The translations under genes and the position numbers were made by a program. From Paraphoma chrysanthemicola (Eukaryota; Ascomycota; Dothideomycetes; Pleosporales; Phaeosphaeriaceae): a stretch of DNA of 64,000 bases. Below, one piece after another: positions 45,622 to 55,021 of the stretch. The DNA lies in assembly GCA_020744225.1 (NCBI GenBank), contig JAGMWG010000027.1, forward strand, positions 333,908 to 397,907, read 5' to 3'. How positions within the stretch are numbered: position 1 is the first letter of the stretch; the number at the start of each line of letters is the position of its first letter. The notes under the pieces are model-generated. The model was not told the origin of the DNA. It did not search any database and saw only the letters and a list, made by a program, of their open reading frames with translations.

Positions 45622-47921
45622 TAAAGGTTTACTATAGTAGTATATTAGAGTTAACTAGTTCTAATAATTTAACGTAGAACCTTAGATATACTTTTATATT
45701 CTTAGGTAGATCTAATATATATATTATAGAGCTATTTTTCTTAAGAATTAAAAATAGTCTAACTTTAACGTAATTAAGCCTCTTACTTAGTTACTTAGTT
45801 TATAGGTTTTTAGTAAGTAAGTATACTTTATCTCTCTTTTTTAGCTAAGAAGCTATTTTTTATTTTTTATTAATATATAAGATACTTTAGTATTATATCT
45901 TCTTAATATAGTTTTGCATTTCTTTATATATTTTTTTTATTTCTTTTATAGTCTATAGTATAGCTTTAGTATTTAGACTAAGTAATATTCTTTTAAAAAA
46001 GATGTAGGTATCTTCTATAATTAGTAAAGAATAGTGTTCTTTTTATTAACTCTAATATTTTATTATTATACGCTAGTTATACTATAAGTAATAATACTAC
46101 TTAGTTATCTTATTTTAGAGTTAGGTAAGTTTATAGATAGGCCTTAAGTGTTCTATTAGTTCTTTCTGTTTATCTATTAGTTTCTAAGTAGTATACTATA
46201 GATAGCTTTCTTTAGATACTAATTACTTTTATAAGTGTAGTCTAATAGTTTAATGTAAATAGCTTATCTTAGTTACTTATAATTAATTTTAGAATTTTAT
46301 AGTAGTAGATTACTTTATTATTAATAATATATTCTAGTTATTTTACTATATAATCTCTTCTAAAAGGTATTACTTTAATTACTTTAGTAAACTTATCTAT
46401 AACTACTAGTATAGTATTATATACAATATTAGTTACAGAGTCTTATAACTTTAGTAGTTCTGTAATAAAGTCTATTAAGATATTAGTCTAGAGTTTATTT
46501 AGTATTTCTAGAGCTTATATTTCTCTATATAGTGCGTGTGTACTATACTTATTTTTTTAGTAGTTAGTATATTTTTTAATATAAGCGCTTATCTTATTCT
46601 TTATATTTTTAAAGCTATAATTACGCTATATTATTTTTATTATGTATAATACTTTTAAGTATCTATAGATTAGGTTATTATAGTAATTCTAGATAATAGC
46701 TTCTTATAGTTTCTCTAGAACTTTATAAGTAATTATTATAATATTATTAACCTTAATTATAGTACTAAAATATCTATCTTTATTAGTCTTAAGAATAGTA
46801 CCTTTCTTAATTATCTTTATGCCTATAATATTATATTATTAGCTTAGAGCGTTTACTCTACTATTATCTTTTCTTAGAGTATATATAATCTTAAACTTAT
46901 ATTCTCTTAGTAATTCTAACTACTTAACTTATTATCTATTAAGTACCTTTATTATTATAAAGTACTATAAGTTCTTATAGTCTAAAAGATCTTAAGCTTA
47001 GAGCTACTATATAAGTAGATCTTCTAATATTTAAGTACTTCTACTATAGTAAGTAGTTCTTTATTATATATTTTATATCTTTCTTTTACTTTACTAAATT
47101 TCTTAGAGTAGTATACTACTAAGTACTATTTCTTATTATATAGCTATATTTATATAGTACTTATTATAAGGTTAGAAGTATTTATTTCTAACTAAAATAG
47201 CTTATTTAGCTTAAATATCTTAAGTACTAGTTCTTTAATATATACCTACTTAATTTATTTAAATACTTTTTATTATAATTTACTTTATCTCTATATTACT
47301 TTCTTTTATATAAGTCTTATAAGTAGTATAGTAATTTAGAAGTAATTCTTTATAAATATTCTATTAAGGTTTATAAATTCTAAGAAGAACTATATATTCT
47401 TAACGTTTCTTAGTACTACCTATTCTTTAATAGTTTAGATCTTTTCTTTACTAATCTATACTTTGTAGATACTTACTATATATTTTAGAAAGTTTAGTTC
47501 TTTCTTATAGAAACTATATTTTAATAGTTTTAGGCGTAAGTTATATTTATTAAGGCACTTTAGTACTATCTTAACGTATTTTTTATAGTTTTCTTTATTC
47601 TTTAAGTATATAAGAATATTACTAAGATAAGCTATAATAAATATATTAAAGTACTTTCTTAGTATATTATTAATTAGTGTCTAAAAAGTTATAAGAGTAT
47701 TAGTTAGTCTAAATAGTATAACGTAGTATTTATAGTAGCTATATCTTGTTTAGAATACTATCTTCTATTCTTTTTCTTTTTTAATTCTAACTTAATAGTA
47801 CTTATCTTATAAGTCTAGTAAAGTAAAGATTTTAGCTTTTAAGAGTTAGTCTTATAGCTCTAAGATATTTAGTAGTAAGTATCTATTCTTTTATGTTATT
47901 ACGTTTAACTTATAATAGTTA
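45622..47921 (-). mobile_element. RIP-degraded Ty3/gypsy copy A, 3' segment (RT to near chromodomain)
   Basis: Aligns by eye, reverse-complemented, with the intact element: 47,740-47,920 equals its RT region around 51,830-51,990, and 45,660-45,980 equals integrase/GPY sequence around 53,760-54,060. Nearly all differences are C to T or G to A. The copy ends at about 45,622, within the sequence that precedes the chromodomain; the chromodomain, the 3' LTR and any antisense gene are missing. The other part of this copy lies at 56,970-60,071. Confidence 0.8.
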
Positions 47922-48329
47922 ATGTATTTTATAAGTAAGGCATCTATATAAGTAAGACGTTTACTCTACTAACTTTGTGCACCTCTTTAAGCGTATAACT
48001 TAACTATAATATATAGTAGTATATAGCTATTAATATAATAGATTAAGTAGTATTTATAGAGTCTTTTTTACACGTATGTGTATTATATCTAGTCTCTCTG
48101 TACTTACTACAGCGTATAAGAGCCTAGTAGCTAAGACCTAATTACTCTCTACCTTAACGCTCTTTATAAGTAATCTATTAATTAGTCTTATATTAGGTAA
48201 GTATATTCTTACTAGCTCTCTTTATTAAGACTCTCTACTTCTATATACGCTTTTTCTTATACTACTTTTACTTTAACGCTGTCTTATTAGTCTTCTTAAA
48301 GCTAGTAATTCTCTTATGTATTAGCTTAG
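47922..48329. mobile_element. TIR DNA transposon C, left part
   Basis: Begins ATGTATTTTATAAGTAAGG, and the first ~54 bp are repeated inverted at the right end (56,916-56,969); all mismatches are transitions, as RIP would cause. Flanks read ATAGTTA | ... | TAATGTATAG, so a TA (or TTAA) is duplicated at the insertion point and the empty site rebuilds the gypsy RT sequence. Without the inner gypsy insertion the element is about 1,849 bp, the size of Fot1/pogo elements. No transposase motif could be read, so it may be non-autonomous. Confidence 0.75.
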
Positions 48330-48831
48330 TGTTACGGTTGCCTCAGGAAGCAGACCGGAAGCAGCTAATTGTACTCCAATCAGACGCTGACGGGTTGCTG
48401 ACAAGAAGCTCATGGAAACCAACCATCGATGCTGCGCCGCAGGGCTGCAGGTCACGTGACTTGATCAGTACGCTAGACCATGTTAGGTACTGAGCAAGCT
48501 GAGCAGACTGAGCACTGAGCAGCACTGATCATACTGATCAACTGAGCACGACGTGCTCAGTTACCCAGCCTCTCCTAGTATATAGACACAGACAATGAGC
48601 TCCTATGGCTCATTGTGTTCAACTTAGTATTCAATCTACAACTGGTTACTATTCGCACTCGACTCATAGTCCCCTCTATCTGCATCAGTGCACCTCCCTG
48701 CTCTTGATCATCGTTCCCTCGATCTGTCTCATCAGCAATCCCGTCCGATTCTCCCTGACACTCCATCCCCGAGAACCAACCGTAGAACCTCAAGCACACG
48801 AAGCCCGCTTCCAACTTTAGGTCTCTTCACA
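48330..48831 (+). repeat. 5' LTR of the intact chromovirus
   Basis: Begins TGTTACGG and ends TCTTCACA. The U3 part contains a cluster of TGAGCA/TGATCA motifs and a near-perfect 21-bp palindrome (48541-48561). TATATA at 48579-48584 is the likely core promoter, placing the transcript start near 48,610. Short open frames inside are the same in both LTRs and are not genes. Confidence 0.95.
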
Positions 48832-48833
48832 CT

Positions 48834-48841
48834 TTGAACAC
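48834..48841 (+). promoter_or_regulatory. Putative self-priming primer-binding site
   Basis: TTGAACAC lies two bases after the LTR end and is fully complementary to GTGTTCAA at 48615-48622, about 30 bp past the TATA box, where the transcript should begin. Tf1/sushi-type elements prime from their own 5' RNA end in this way. No 3'-tRNA complement (TGG...) is present, and gag starts only 17 bp after the LTR. The pairing is short (8 bp), so this is suggestive. Confidence 0.5.
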
Positions 48842-48848
48842 CCTCAAG

Positions 48849-51011
48849 ATGAGTGACACAGAAATGGACACCCCGACCTCCAGCGTAGCCAACAGGGCTG
48901 CTACCAGGGGACGAATCCCCGATAACTTCCACGGAGATCGGGCCATGCTCGAATCATGGATCATGCAATGGGACCTTTACTTCCACCTTCACGACACAAT
49001 CGACGAAGATAACAAGGTCGCCAACGTGGTCACTACCATGAAAGGAAAGGCGCTCAATTGGGCAACCCCGAAACTCAAACGGTACTTCGACAGCAGCGTA
49101 CAAGACCCGGCTAACACCCGGATCGTCGAAGACTACGACGAGTTTAAAGAAGCCCTCAGAAAAGCATTCTCTATCGCCAAGGAACCAACCATCGCAGAAG
49201 GCAAAATCCAACGCCTCCGACAGACCCAGTCTGTAGGAGACTATGCCAACCTGTTCCAGCAATATTCCGAGCACACGGAATGGAACGACAAAGCCCTCAT
49301 GCGAATGTTCCGACAAGGCCTCAAGTTCGGCGTCCGCAAAGAACTCATGCGCAGCGCAGCCAACATCGCTAGCCTGGACGATCTAATCGAGGAAGCCACC
49401 AGAATCGACAACGAGCTACTCGAATTAGAGCTAGAGACCAACGCCTTCACTTCAACGCGCCAACAGGGCAAGCACAAGCAGTCCTACAAGCCCAAGGACT
49501 ACAGGCCCAAGAAGCAATTCTACCCCAAGAAGACACCAGGATACTACGGATCTGGGGGGATCGAATCAATGGACGTTGACGCCATCGAGCATGGAAAGCC
49601 CAGTAACAGTTACAAGAAACCTATGCAAGGCAAACATAAGACCGGTGCAAAGGAAACAAGAACCTGTTACAATTGTGGCAAACCAGGACATTTGGCAAAA
49701 GACTGCCGAATGAAGAATAAGGTCGTCAAAACGATCAATATGATCCAACACGACCAGAACGAGGAAACCGAGGCAGAATGGGATGTGATATCCAACCCCG
49801 ACATGGGACCAGATTCCCCTGCCTCAGACAGCGAGGAGGAAACTACGATCGAATTCTCTCGCATGGATCTCGGAGACGGCTACAGCCTAGAACCACCAAT
49901 TGCCCGCAATCCTACACCACACCCCGGGACGAAAGTCAAGACCACGTGGGATGACGGCACAACCCCGGCGCCAGAATCACCACCCTACTACCGGGACGTG
50001 GCAGACAAACTTACATACACTCCACCAAAAAGCCCAACGCTAAAACGCGAAAACGCCACTTTGGCACAGCCAAGAGACGAGTACGCAACCCCTGTATGTG
50101 TATGGGAAAACGACGAAACACACAGGCACGACTGGAAATGTAAGCAAGACACGAGACTAAGGAAGCGGTTCTTCCAACTTGACCCGGAAAGCGAGGAATT
50201 CACAGAATTCACGACAAAAAACAGCCAATGGATCCGGGAAAGTTTCCCACAACTTCCCAATATTATAAGGGAAATAAAAGAAGAAGACGAAGAAAGAGTC
50301 TTCTTAGACCAGTGCTACGAAGCCATGAAACAATTACCGAATTGGGCAAAAATGGCCAACGACGGTCAAGCACTACTGGTACAACAAGACGAGGACTACG
50401 ACACACCTCGCGACTACGCACCTCTAAGAGGCAAGGGGAAAAAGAGACACCCCCGACGTAGTAACCGACCCGAGCAGGGATCGGAAGGGAAAGACTGGGT
50501 AACCAAGGAATGCAAAGCATACGAAGAAGCCAAGAAGGTCAACAACGACCCCGACAATGTCGTAATCACCCTGAGACCACTATATTTTATGGATCCAAGG
50601 AACCCACTCCACGCCAACATAAGCCATACGGCTTGTACACATGATTGGTGCCCAATACACCACTCCGATAAAGAAGCGACAGGATGGTTCCCGACCAGAA
50701 AATCTAAATGCAAGTGGCAGTGGTTCGATTGCCCCAAGGATACATGTGAATTTCACCTCTGGGACAAACGAGCAACAGACACCTTCCCAGGCAGGAACTC
50801 ACAAAAAGAACAGACGCTCCGAATCCTAACAGTCAACGGAGAATGCCTCAACCAGATATGGCAATTATGCATGAACAGAGATTGCACCAGACACCGAAAC
50901 GACAAAATTGCAAACGGATTCGAAGGCGAGAAGTCTTTTTTAGACCCAAATCAACCCACGAGTGGGAGTGCAACGACATTAACTCAGCACCACTCAACAA
51001 ACTCCCAATAA
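48849..51011 (+). CDS. gag: Gag polyprotein of the chromovirus, with extended Cys/His C-terminus
   Basis: 720 aa from ATG 48849 (MSDTEMDTPTSS). Residues about 20-200 are the retrotransposon Gag capsid region (RIPDNFHGDRAMLESWIMQW; IQRLRQTQSVGDYANLFQQY). A CCHC zinc knuckle (CYNCGKPGHLAKDC) lies near residue 274. Most Gags end soon after this, but here about 430 residues follow: an acidic Pro/Thr-rich linker, then three Cys/His repeats starting at residues 596, 628 and 674 with the form C-x4-C-x2-H-x3-DK-x-A (CTHDWCPIH, CPKDTCEFH, CMNRDCTRH). The frame overlaps pol, which is in the -1 frame; the slippery site is at 50936-50942. Termination at 51011 gives Gag alone. Confidence 0.92.
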   Translation: MSDTEMDTPTSSVANRAATRGRIPDNFHGDRAMLESWIMQWDLYFHLHDTIDEDNKVANVVTTMKGKALNWATPKLKRYFDSSVQDPANTRIVEDYDEFKEALRKAFSIAKEPTIAEGKIQRLRQTQSVGDYANLFQQYSEHTEWNDKALMRMFRQGLKFGVRKELMRSAANIASLDDLIEEATRIDNELLELELETNAFTSTRQQGKHKQSYKPKDYRPKKQFYPKKTPGYYGSGGIESMDVDAIEHGKPSNSYKKPMQGKHKTGAKETRTCYNCGKPGHLAKDCRMKNKVVKTINMIQHDQNEETEAEWDVISNPDMGPDSPASDSEEETTIEFSRMDLGDGYSLEPPIARNPTPHPGTKVKTTWDDGTTPAPESPPYYRDVADKLTYTPPKSPTLKRENATLAQPRDEYATPVCVWENDETHRHDWKCKQDTRLRKRFFQLDPESEEFTEFTTKNSQWIRESFPQLPNIIREIKEEDEERVFLDQCYEAMKQLPNWAKMANDGQALLVQQDEDYDTPRDYAPLRGKGKKRHPRRSNRPEQGSEGKDWVTKECKAYEEAKKVNNDPDNVVITLRPLYFMDPRNPLHANISHTACTHDWCPIHHSDKEATGWFPTRKSKCKWQWFDCPKDTCEFHLWDKRATDTFPGRNSQKEQTLRILTVNGECLNQIWQLCMNRDCTRHRNDKIANGFEGEKSFLDPNQPTSGSATTLTQHHSTNSQ

Positions 51012-54000
51012 AGATCAAGGGAGTGAAGATGAAAGCATTGATGGATTCGGGATCCGCAGGCAACTGCATATCCCCCGACGCGGTCAAACGAGCTGGCCTC
51101 AAGACCAAGTTAAAAGAAAATCCATGTCACGTCCGAGTAGCTACCGGAGGAACAATGCCAGGACAGTCAGTCATTACGCACGAGACAACGACCGATGTCC
51201 ACATCAACGGATACCGGATGAAGGTAACCCTAGACGTTCTAAGCTTGGCCGGCAAAGACGTCATATTAGGGCTTCCCTGGTTAAAGGATGTGAACCCCAG
51301 AATAGACTGGGTAAACAACACACTATCCTTCGACGGACATGTGGCCGCACATGGACCTCACCCTACGCACAAGCAGAGTCTAGTGGTAGAAGAGAAGATG
51401 ATAAACGAGATCACTTCGAATAAGACGCGCTACCAGAAAAGCAGAGCGGTCGGCCTGATGGACAAAATGAAAAAGGCCATGCAGGTTACGAAGAAAGAAG
51501 ACGTTCTTTCACTAGTTCCGAAGGTCTACCACCGATGGAGACACATGTTTGAGAAACCCGCAGATCAAGCGGCGTTACCGGAACACAAACCATGGGATCA
51601 CAAAATTGATCTAGAAGAAGGCAAAGAACCACCCTTCTTACCGATATACGGACTATCGGAACCCCAACTGAAAGCAGTAAGGGAATACGTCGACGAAAAC
51701 CTGGCCAAAGGATATATCCGCGAATCGGAATCACCGGCAGGGTTTCCCATCCTCTTCGTACCAAAGAAAGATGGAAGTTTACGACTATGCGTCGACTATC
51801 GCAAATTAAACGCGATGACACGAAAAAATAGATACCCACTACCAAACATCTCAGAGCTACGAGACCGACTCTCGAAAGCCAAGATCTTCACCTCGCTAGA
51901 CTTACGCGATGGGTACTATCAAGTCAGAATCAAGAAAGGAGAAGAATGGAAGACAGCGTTCCGAACAAGATATGGCCACTACGAGTACTGCGTTATGCCA
52001 TTCGGATTAACCAACGCTCCTGCAACCTTTCAGGCACTAATCAACAACGTACTAAGAAAGCACCTTGACATGTTTGTCATAGCTTACCTTGACGATATCC
52101 TCATATACTCGGAAAATGAGGAAGACCACGAAAAACACGTCAAGACGGTACTAGAATGCCTCGACAAACACAACCTACGCCTAAAACCGTCCAAGTGCAG
52201 TTTTCATAAGAAAGAACTGGACTTCCTAGGGCACACGGTAGGCATCCATGGAGTACGGATCAGCGAAGAAAAGATCCGCACTATCAAAGAATGGGCAGTA
52301 CCAAGAAACGTTAAAGATGTACAATCCTTTCTAGGATTTACCAACTTCAACAGAACGTTCATCAAGAACTACTCCCAAATCGCCATACCACTCACAAGAC
52401 TTACACGAAAAGAAGTAACGTGGAGATGGGGCGAATCACAGCAGAAAGCGTTCGAACAACTCAAGCAGGCATGCATAGAGGAACCGGTACTCAAGATGTT
52501 TGAGCCAAACAAACCATCCCGGTTAGAAACAGATGCCTCTGACCTAGCAATGGGCGCTACATGGACACAGCTACACGATGGGAAATGGCACCCGGTAGCA
52601 TACTACTCCAAGAAGTTCAGTGGAGCAGAAGAAAGATACGATGTGCACGACAAAGAACTACTTGCTATAGTAGAAGCACTCGAACACTGGAAGATCTACT
52701 CGCACAGCAGCTCCGAGCTCGAGATCTTCACAGACCATAAGAACCTACAGTACTTCACAACGACGAAAGTACTCAACAGACGACAAGTCAGATGGTCAGA
52801 ATTACTGGGAGAACACAAGTTCAAGATCACCTATACCCCAGGAAAAGACAACGGCAGGGCAGACGCCTTAAGCCGACGATACGACATTGCAGGCACAAAA
52901 ACGATCGAGAAAGGCACCATCCTCAAAACCAATAACGATGGATCTCTTAGTGCTGCAATCGAAGTCAACAATATCATGATGATTACCATCGAAGTTCCTG
53001 AGGAACTACAAGAAGCCATCATCCGAGATCATCACAACGATCCGATCCACGGACACCCAGGAGCATCACGCACCATGGAAATGATACAGCGCAATTACAG
53101 CTTCAAGAACATGAAGGACAAGATAAGCGCTTACATCAAGAAGTGCGCTGACTGTCAGAAAAATAAGCACAGCACACATGCACCATATGGAGAAATGCAA
53201 GCCCTGGAAATACCAGACGAACCATGGACCGATATCTCAATGGATTTCATCACAGGACTACCAGAATCACGGGACCCCGTGACCAACGTCATCTACGACG
53301 CTATACTAGTAGTCGTAGACAGGTTCACTAAAGCAATAGAAGTAATACCCTTCAGGAGGGATTACACGGCAAAACAATTAGGCCATGTCATCAACGACAG
53401 GGTAATCCGCTACCACGGAATTCCGAAGACAATCATAAGCGACCGAGATAAGCTGTTCACATCAAACTATTGGGCCACGCTCATGGGAGCAATCGGCATC
53501 CAAAGAAAGCTATCTACGGCATACCATCCGGAAACCGATGGACAAACGGAAAGAACAAACAGAACACTCAAGGCCTACCTACGAACTTACCTAACGCCGA
53601 AACAAGACAACTGGGTATCGTTGTTACCTACAGCGCAATTGGCGCATAACAACAAAATATCAGAGTCAACGGGAAGAACACCGTTCTTCGCCAACCACGG
53701 AAGACACCCGCACCTCTTCGAAAGAACGCTACCCGGCCCAAATGCCGAAGCCGCACTACAGACAGCGGAAGAAATCAAGAGAACACACGAAGAAATGCGA
53801 GACCGCATTGAGAAGGCACAACGCCAAAGCATCTCATATGTTAACAAAAAACGAAAAACGGCTCCTCAGCTAAAAAAGGGGGATAAAGTGTACCTACTCA
53901 CCAGAAACTTACGAACCAAACGACCAAGCAAGGGACTAGATCACGTCAAAGTCGGACCGTTTTTAGTTCTCAAGAAAAATGGCCCTGTAACATATACATT

Positions 54001-54301
54001 GGATCTACCCAAGGACGCAAAAGTACACCCAAGGTTCCACGTCAAATTACTGGAACCAGCCGACCCCAACACACCGCTACAGCAAACCTTTCGCTATGCA
54101 ACCGAAGAAGAAAACGAGTTCGAAGTCGAGAAAATCCTAGACCACCGAGACACCGAGCAGATCAAGCTGCGAGAATACCTAGTCAAATGGTTAGGATACG
54201 ACAGCACGGAGAACACTTGGGAACCAGAACACAACCTCCAAAACTGCAAACAACGCATCAAAGAGTACTGGAAAAAGACAAAACGAAATCCCAACTACTA
54301 A
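50843..54301 (+). CDS. pol: Pol polyprotein: protease, reverse transcriptase, RNase H, integrase, chromodomain
   Basis: An open frame of 1,152 codons in the -1 frame relative to gag, probably made as Gag-Pol by frameshifting at 50936-50942 rather than from its own ATG. The aspartic protease site is LMDSGSAGNCIS (Asp at residue 68). RT has FPILFVPKKDGSLRLCVDYR and YLDDILIYS (residue 415 onward). RNase H has LETDASDLAMGA, the DKELLAIVEAL Glu and the FTDHKNLQYF Asp. Integrase has an HHCC finger (HHNDPIHGHPG...CADCQK), the DDE triad (DISMDFITGLP; ISDRDKLFTS; HPETDGQTER) and a GPF/Y-like module (VGPFLVLKKNGPVTYTLDLP). The C-terminal chromodomain (EFEVEKILDHRD...LVKWLGYDSTENTWEP) should target integration to methylated-histone chromatin. 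All catalytic residues are present. Confidence 0.95.
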   Translation: MPQPDMAIMHEQRLHQTPKRQNCKRIRRREVFFRPKSTHEWECNDINSAPLNKLPIKIKGVKMKALMDSGSAGNCISPDAVKRAGLKTKLKENPCHVRVATGGTMPGQSVITHETTTDVHINGYRMKVTLDVLSLAGKDVILGLPWLKDVNPRIDWVNNTLSFDGHVAAHGPHPTHKQSLVVEEKMINEITSNKTRYQKSRAVGLMDKMKKAMQVTKKEDVLSLVPKVYHRWRHMFEKPADQAALPEHKPWDHKIDLEEGKEPPFLPIYGLSEPQLKAVREYVDENLAKGYIRESESPAGFPILFVPKKDGSLRLCVDYRKLNAMTRKNRYPLPNISELRDRLSKAKIFTSLDLRDGYYQVRIKKGEEWKTAFRTRYGHYEYCVMPFGLTNAPATFQALINNVLRKHLDMFVIAYLDDILIYSENEEDHEKHVKTVLECLDKHNLRLKPSKCSFHKKELDFLGHTVGIHGVRISEEKIRTIKEWAVPRNVKDVQSFLGFTNFNRTFIKNYSQIAIPLTRLTRKEVTWRWGESQQKAFEQLKQACIEEPVLKMFEPNKPSRLETDASDLAMGATWTQLHDGKWHPVAYYSKKFSGAEERYDVHDKELLAIVEALEHWKIYSHSSSELEIFTDHKNLQYFTTTKVLNRRQVRWSELLGEHKFKITYTPGKDNGRADALSRRYDIAGTKTIEKGTILKTNNDGSLSAAIEVNNIMMITIEVPEELQEAIIRDHHNDPIHGHPGASRTMEMIQRNYSFKNMKDKISAYIKKCADCQKNKHSTHAPYGEMQALEIPDEPWTDISMDFITGLPESRDPVTNVIYDAILVVVDRFTKAIEVIPFRRDYTAKQLGHVINDRVIRYHGIPKTIISDRDKLFTSNYWATLMGAIGIQRKLSTAYHPETDGQTERTNRTLKAYLRTYLTPKQDNWVSLLPTAQLAHNNKISESTGRTPFFANHGRHPHLFERTLPGPNAEAALQTAEEIKRTHEEMRDRIEKAQRQSISYVNKKRKTAPQLKKGDKVYLLTRNLRTKRPSKGLDHVKVGPFLVLKKNGPVTYTLDLPKDAKVHPRFHVKLLEPADPNTPLQQTFRYATEEENEFEVEKILDHRDTEQIKLREYLVKWLGYDSTENTWEPEHNLQNCKQRIKEYWKKTKRNPNY
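50936..50942 (+). promoter_or_regulatory. -1 ribosomal frameshift slippery heptamer T TTT TTA
   Basis: In the gag frame the codons are TCT TTT TTA GAC, so the heptamer has the exact phase needed for tandem -1 slippage (X XXY YYZ). After slippage the reading continues as TTT TTT AGA in the pol frame. About 12 nt downstream, CCCA-CGAG-TGGG can form a hairpin, and GAGTGG (50960-50965) can instead pair with CCACTC (50990-50995), allowing a longer stem or pseudoknot. Confidence 0.75.
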
Positions 54302-54303
54302 CC

Positions 54304-54906
54304 TCACGAATCAACGCCAACTACCGGTACGACACCACCAGCGTCCTCCGACTCCCAGAAATCCAGAGGGAACCCCTCAAAGGCTCCCCAAGTGGTAGGC
54401 GACAACTGCAAAGATAAACCAGCGGAAGGACCATCGAACGTCATGGTCTCCGTAGCCTCCTGTTCCTCCAGTTCCTGGATATTTCGCTCCTCCACGGCAA
54501 TCGCATCGTCAGCGCGACGATCCAACAAATCCATTTGTTGCCGTAACCGCTCTTCTTTCGCTCGCGCGACACGCAACTCCTCAAGGGCCGCCTCATGCGC
54601 CTTGAAAGCAGCTTCCTGCTTATCGCGCGATTCTTGTATTTGTTTCTTTAACTTTTCCTTCTCCGCCGCCAGCCGCTTGAATTCGGATTGCGTGACCTTA
54701 ACGTCGCAGCGCTGGCCGAGTCGATTGCAGACGTTGCATTTCCCCGAACGAACATGAACCCGACAAACGCGGTTCTTCGCAACACAAGTCGAACATTTCT
54801 GCACCATCTCTTCGCCAAAAACGTCAATAAAATCCGCAAGGTCGTAACGTCGCAAGGTACTTTCAGCCGGAGGTTTCTTGGGTCGTGAAGTGGGCTGCTT
54901 GGGCAT
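54304..54906 (-). CDS. Antisense accessory gene in retrotransposon: Zn2Cys6-like cluster plus coiled coil
   Basis: A 200-aa frame on the strand opposite gag-pol, filling the space between the pol stop (54301) and the 3' LTR. Start MPKQPTSRPKKPPAES is basic. Residues 38-67 have C38-x2-C41-x6-C48-x8-C57-x2-C60-x6-C67, the spacing of a fungal Zn(II)2Cys6 binuclear cluster. A long charged helix follows (about 73-150, FKRLAAEKEKLKKQIQESR and on), as in the linker/dimerisation region of such regulators, and then an acidic, Trp/Phe-containing tail (WGAFEGFPLDFWESEDAGG) like an activation region. TTTATAA lies about 55 bp upstream (54958-54964), with an E-box (CACGTG) about 75 bp upstream, so it may have its own promoter. 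I do not know a named family. DNA binding and regulation of the element are inference. It contains no stop or frameshift, although non-essential DNA would drift. Confidence 0.8.
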   Translation of the reverse strand: MPKQPTSRPKKPPAESTLRRYDLADFIDVFGEEMVQKCSTCVAKNRVCRVHVRSGKCNVCNRLGQRCDVKVTQSEFKRLAAEKEKLKKQIQESRDKQEAAFKAHEAALEELRVARAKEERLRQQMDLLDRRADDAIAVEERNIQELEEQEATETMTFDGPSAGLSLQLSPTTWGAFEGFPLDFWESEDAGGVVPVVGVDS

Positions 54907-55003
54907 GATGGAACGAACGAAGGCTGACGGCCTCTTATGACGCGGGCACCACTCGGTTATAAAGCAGGCTAAGCCACGATCACGTGACTCGAGGACGAGT
55001 CTC

Positions 55004-55017
55004 GAAGGGAGGAGGGG
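55004..55017 (+). other. Polypurine tract
   Basis: GAAGGGAGGAGGGG, an uninterrupted purine run four bases before the 3' LTR, is the expected plus-strand primer of reverse transcription. Confidence 0.8.
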
Positions 55018-55021
55018 ATAG

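Noticed and set aside
48343..48525. Short minus-strand open frames repeated in both LTRs
   Set aside because: Identical because the LTRs are identical; they overlap the promoter and palindrome and have no domain.
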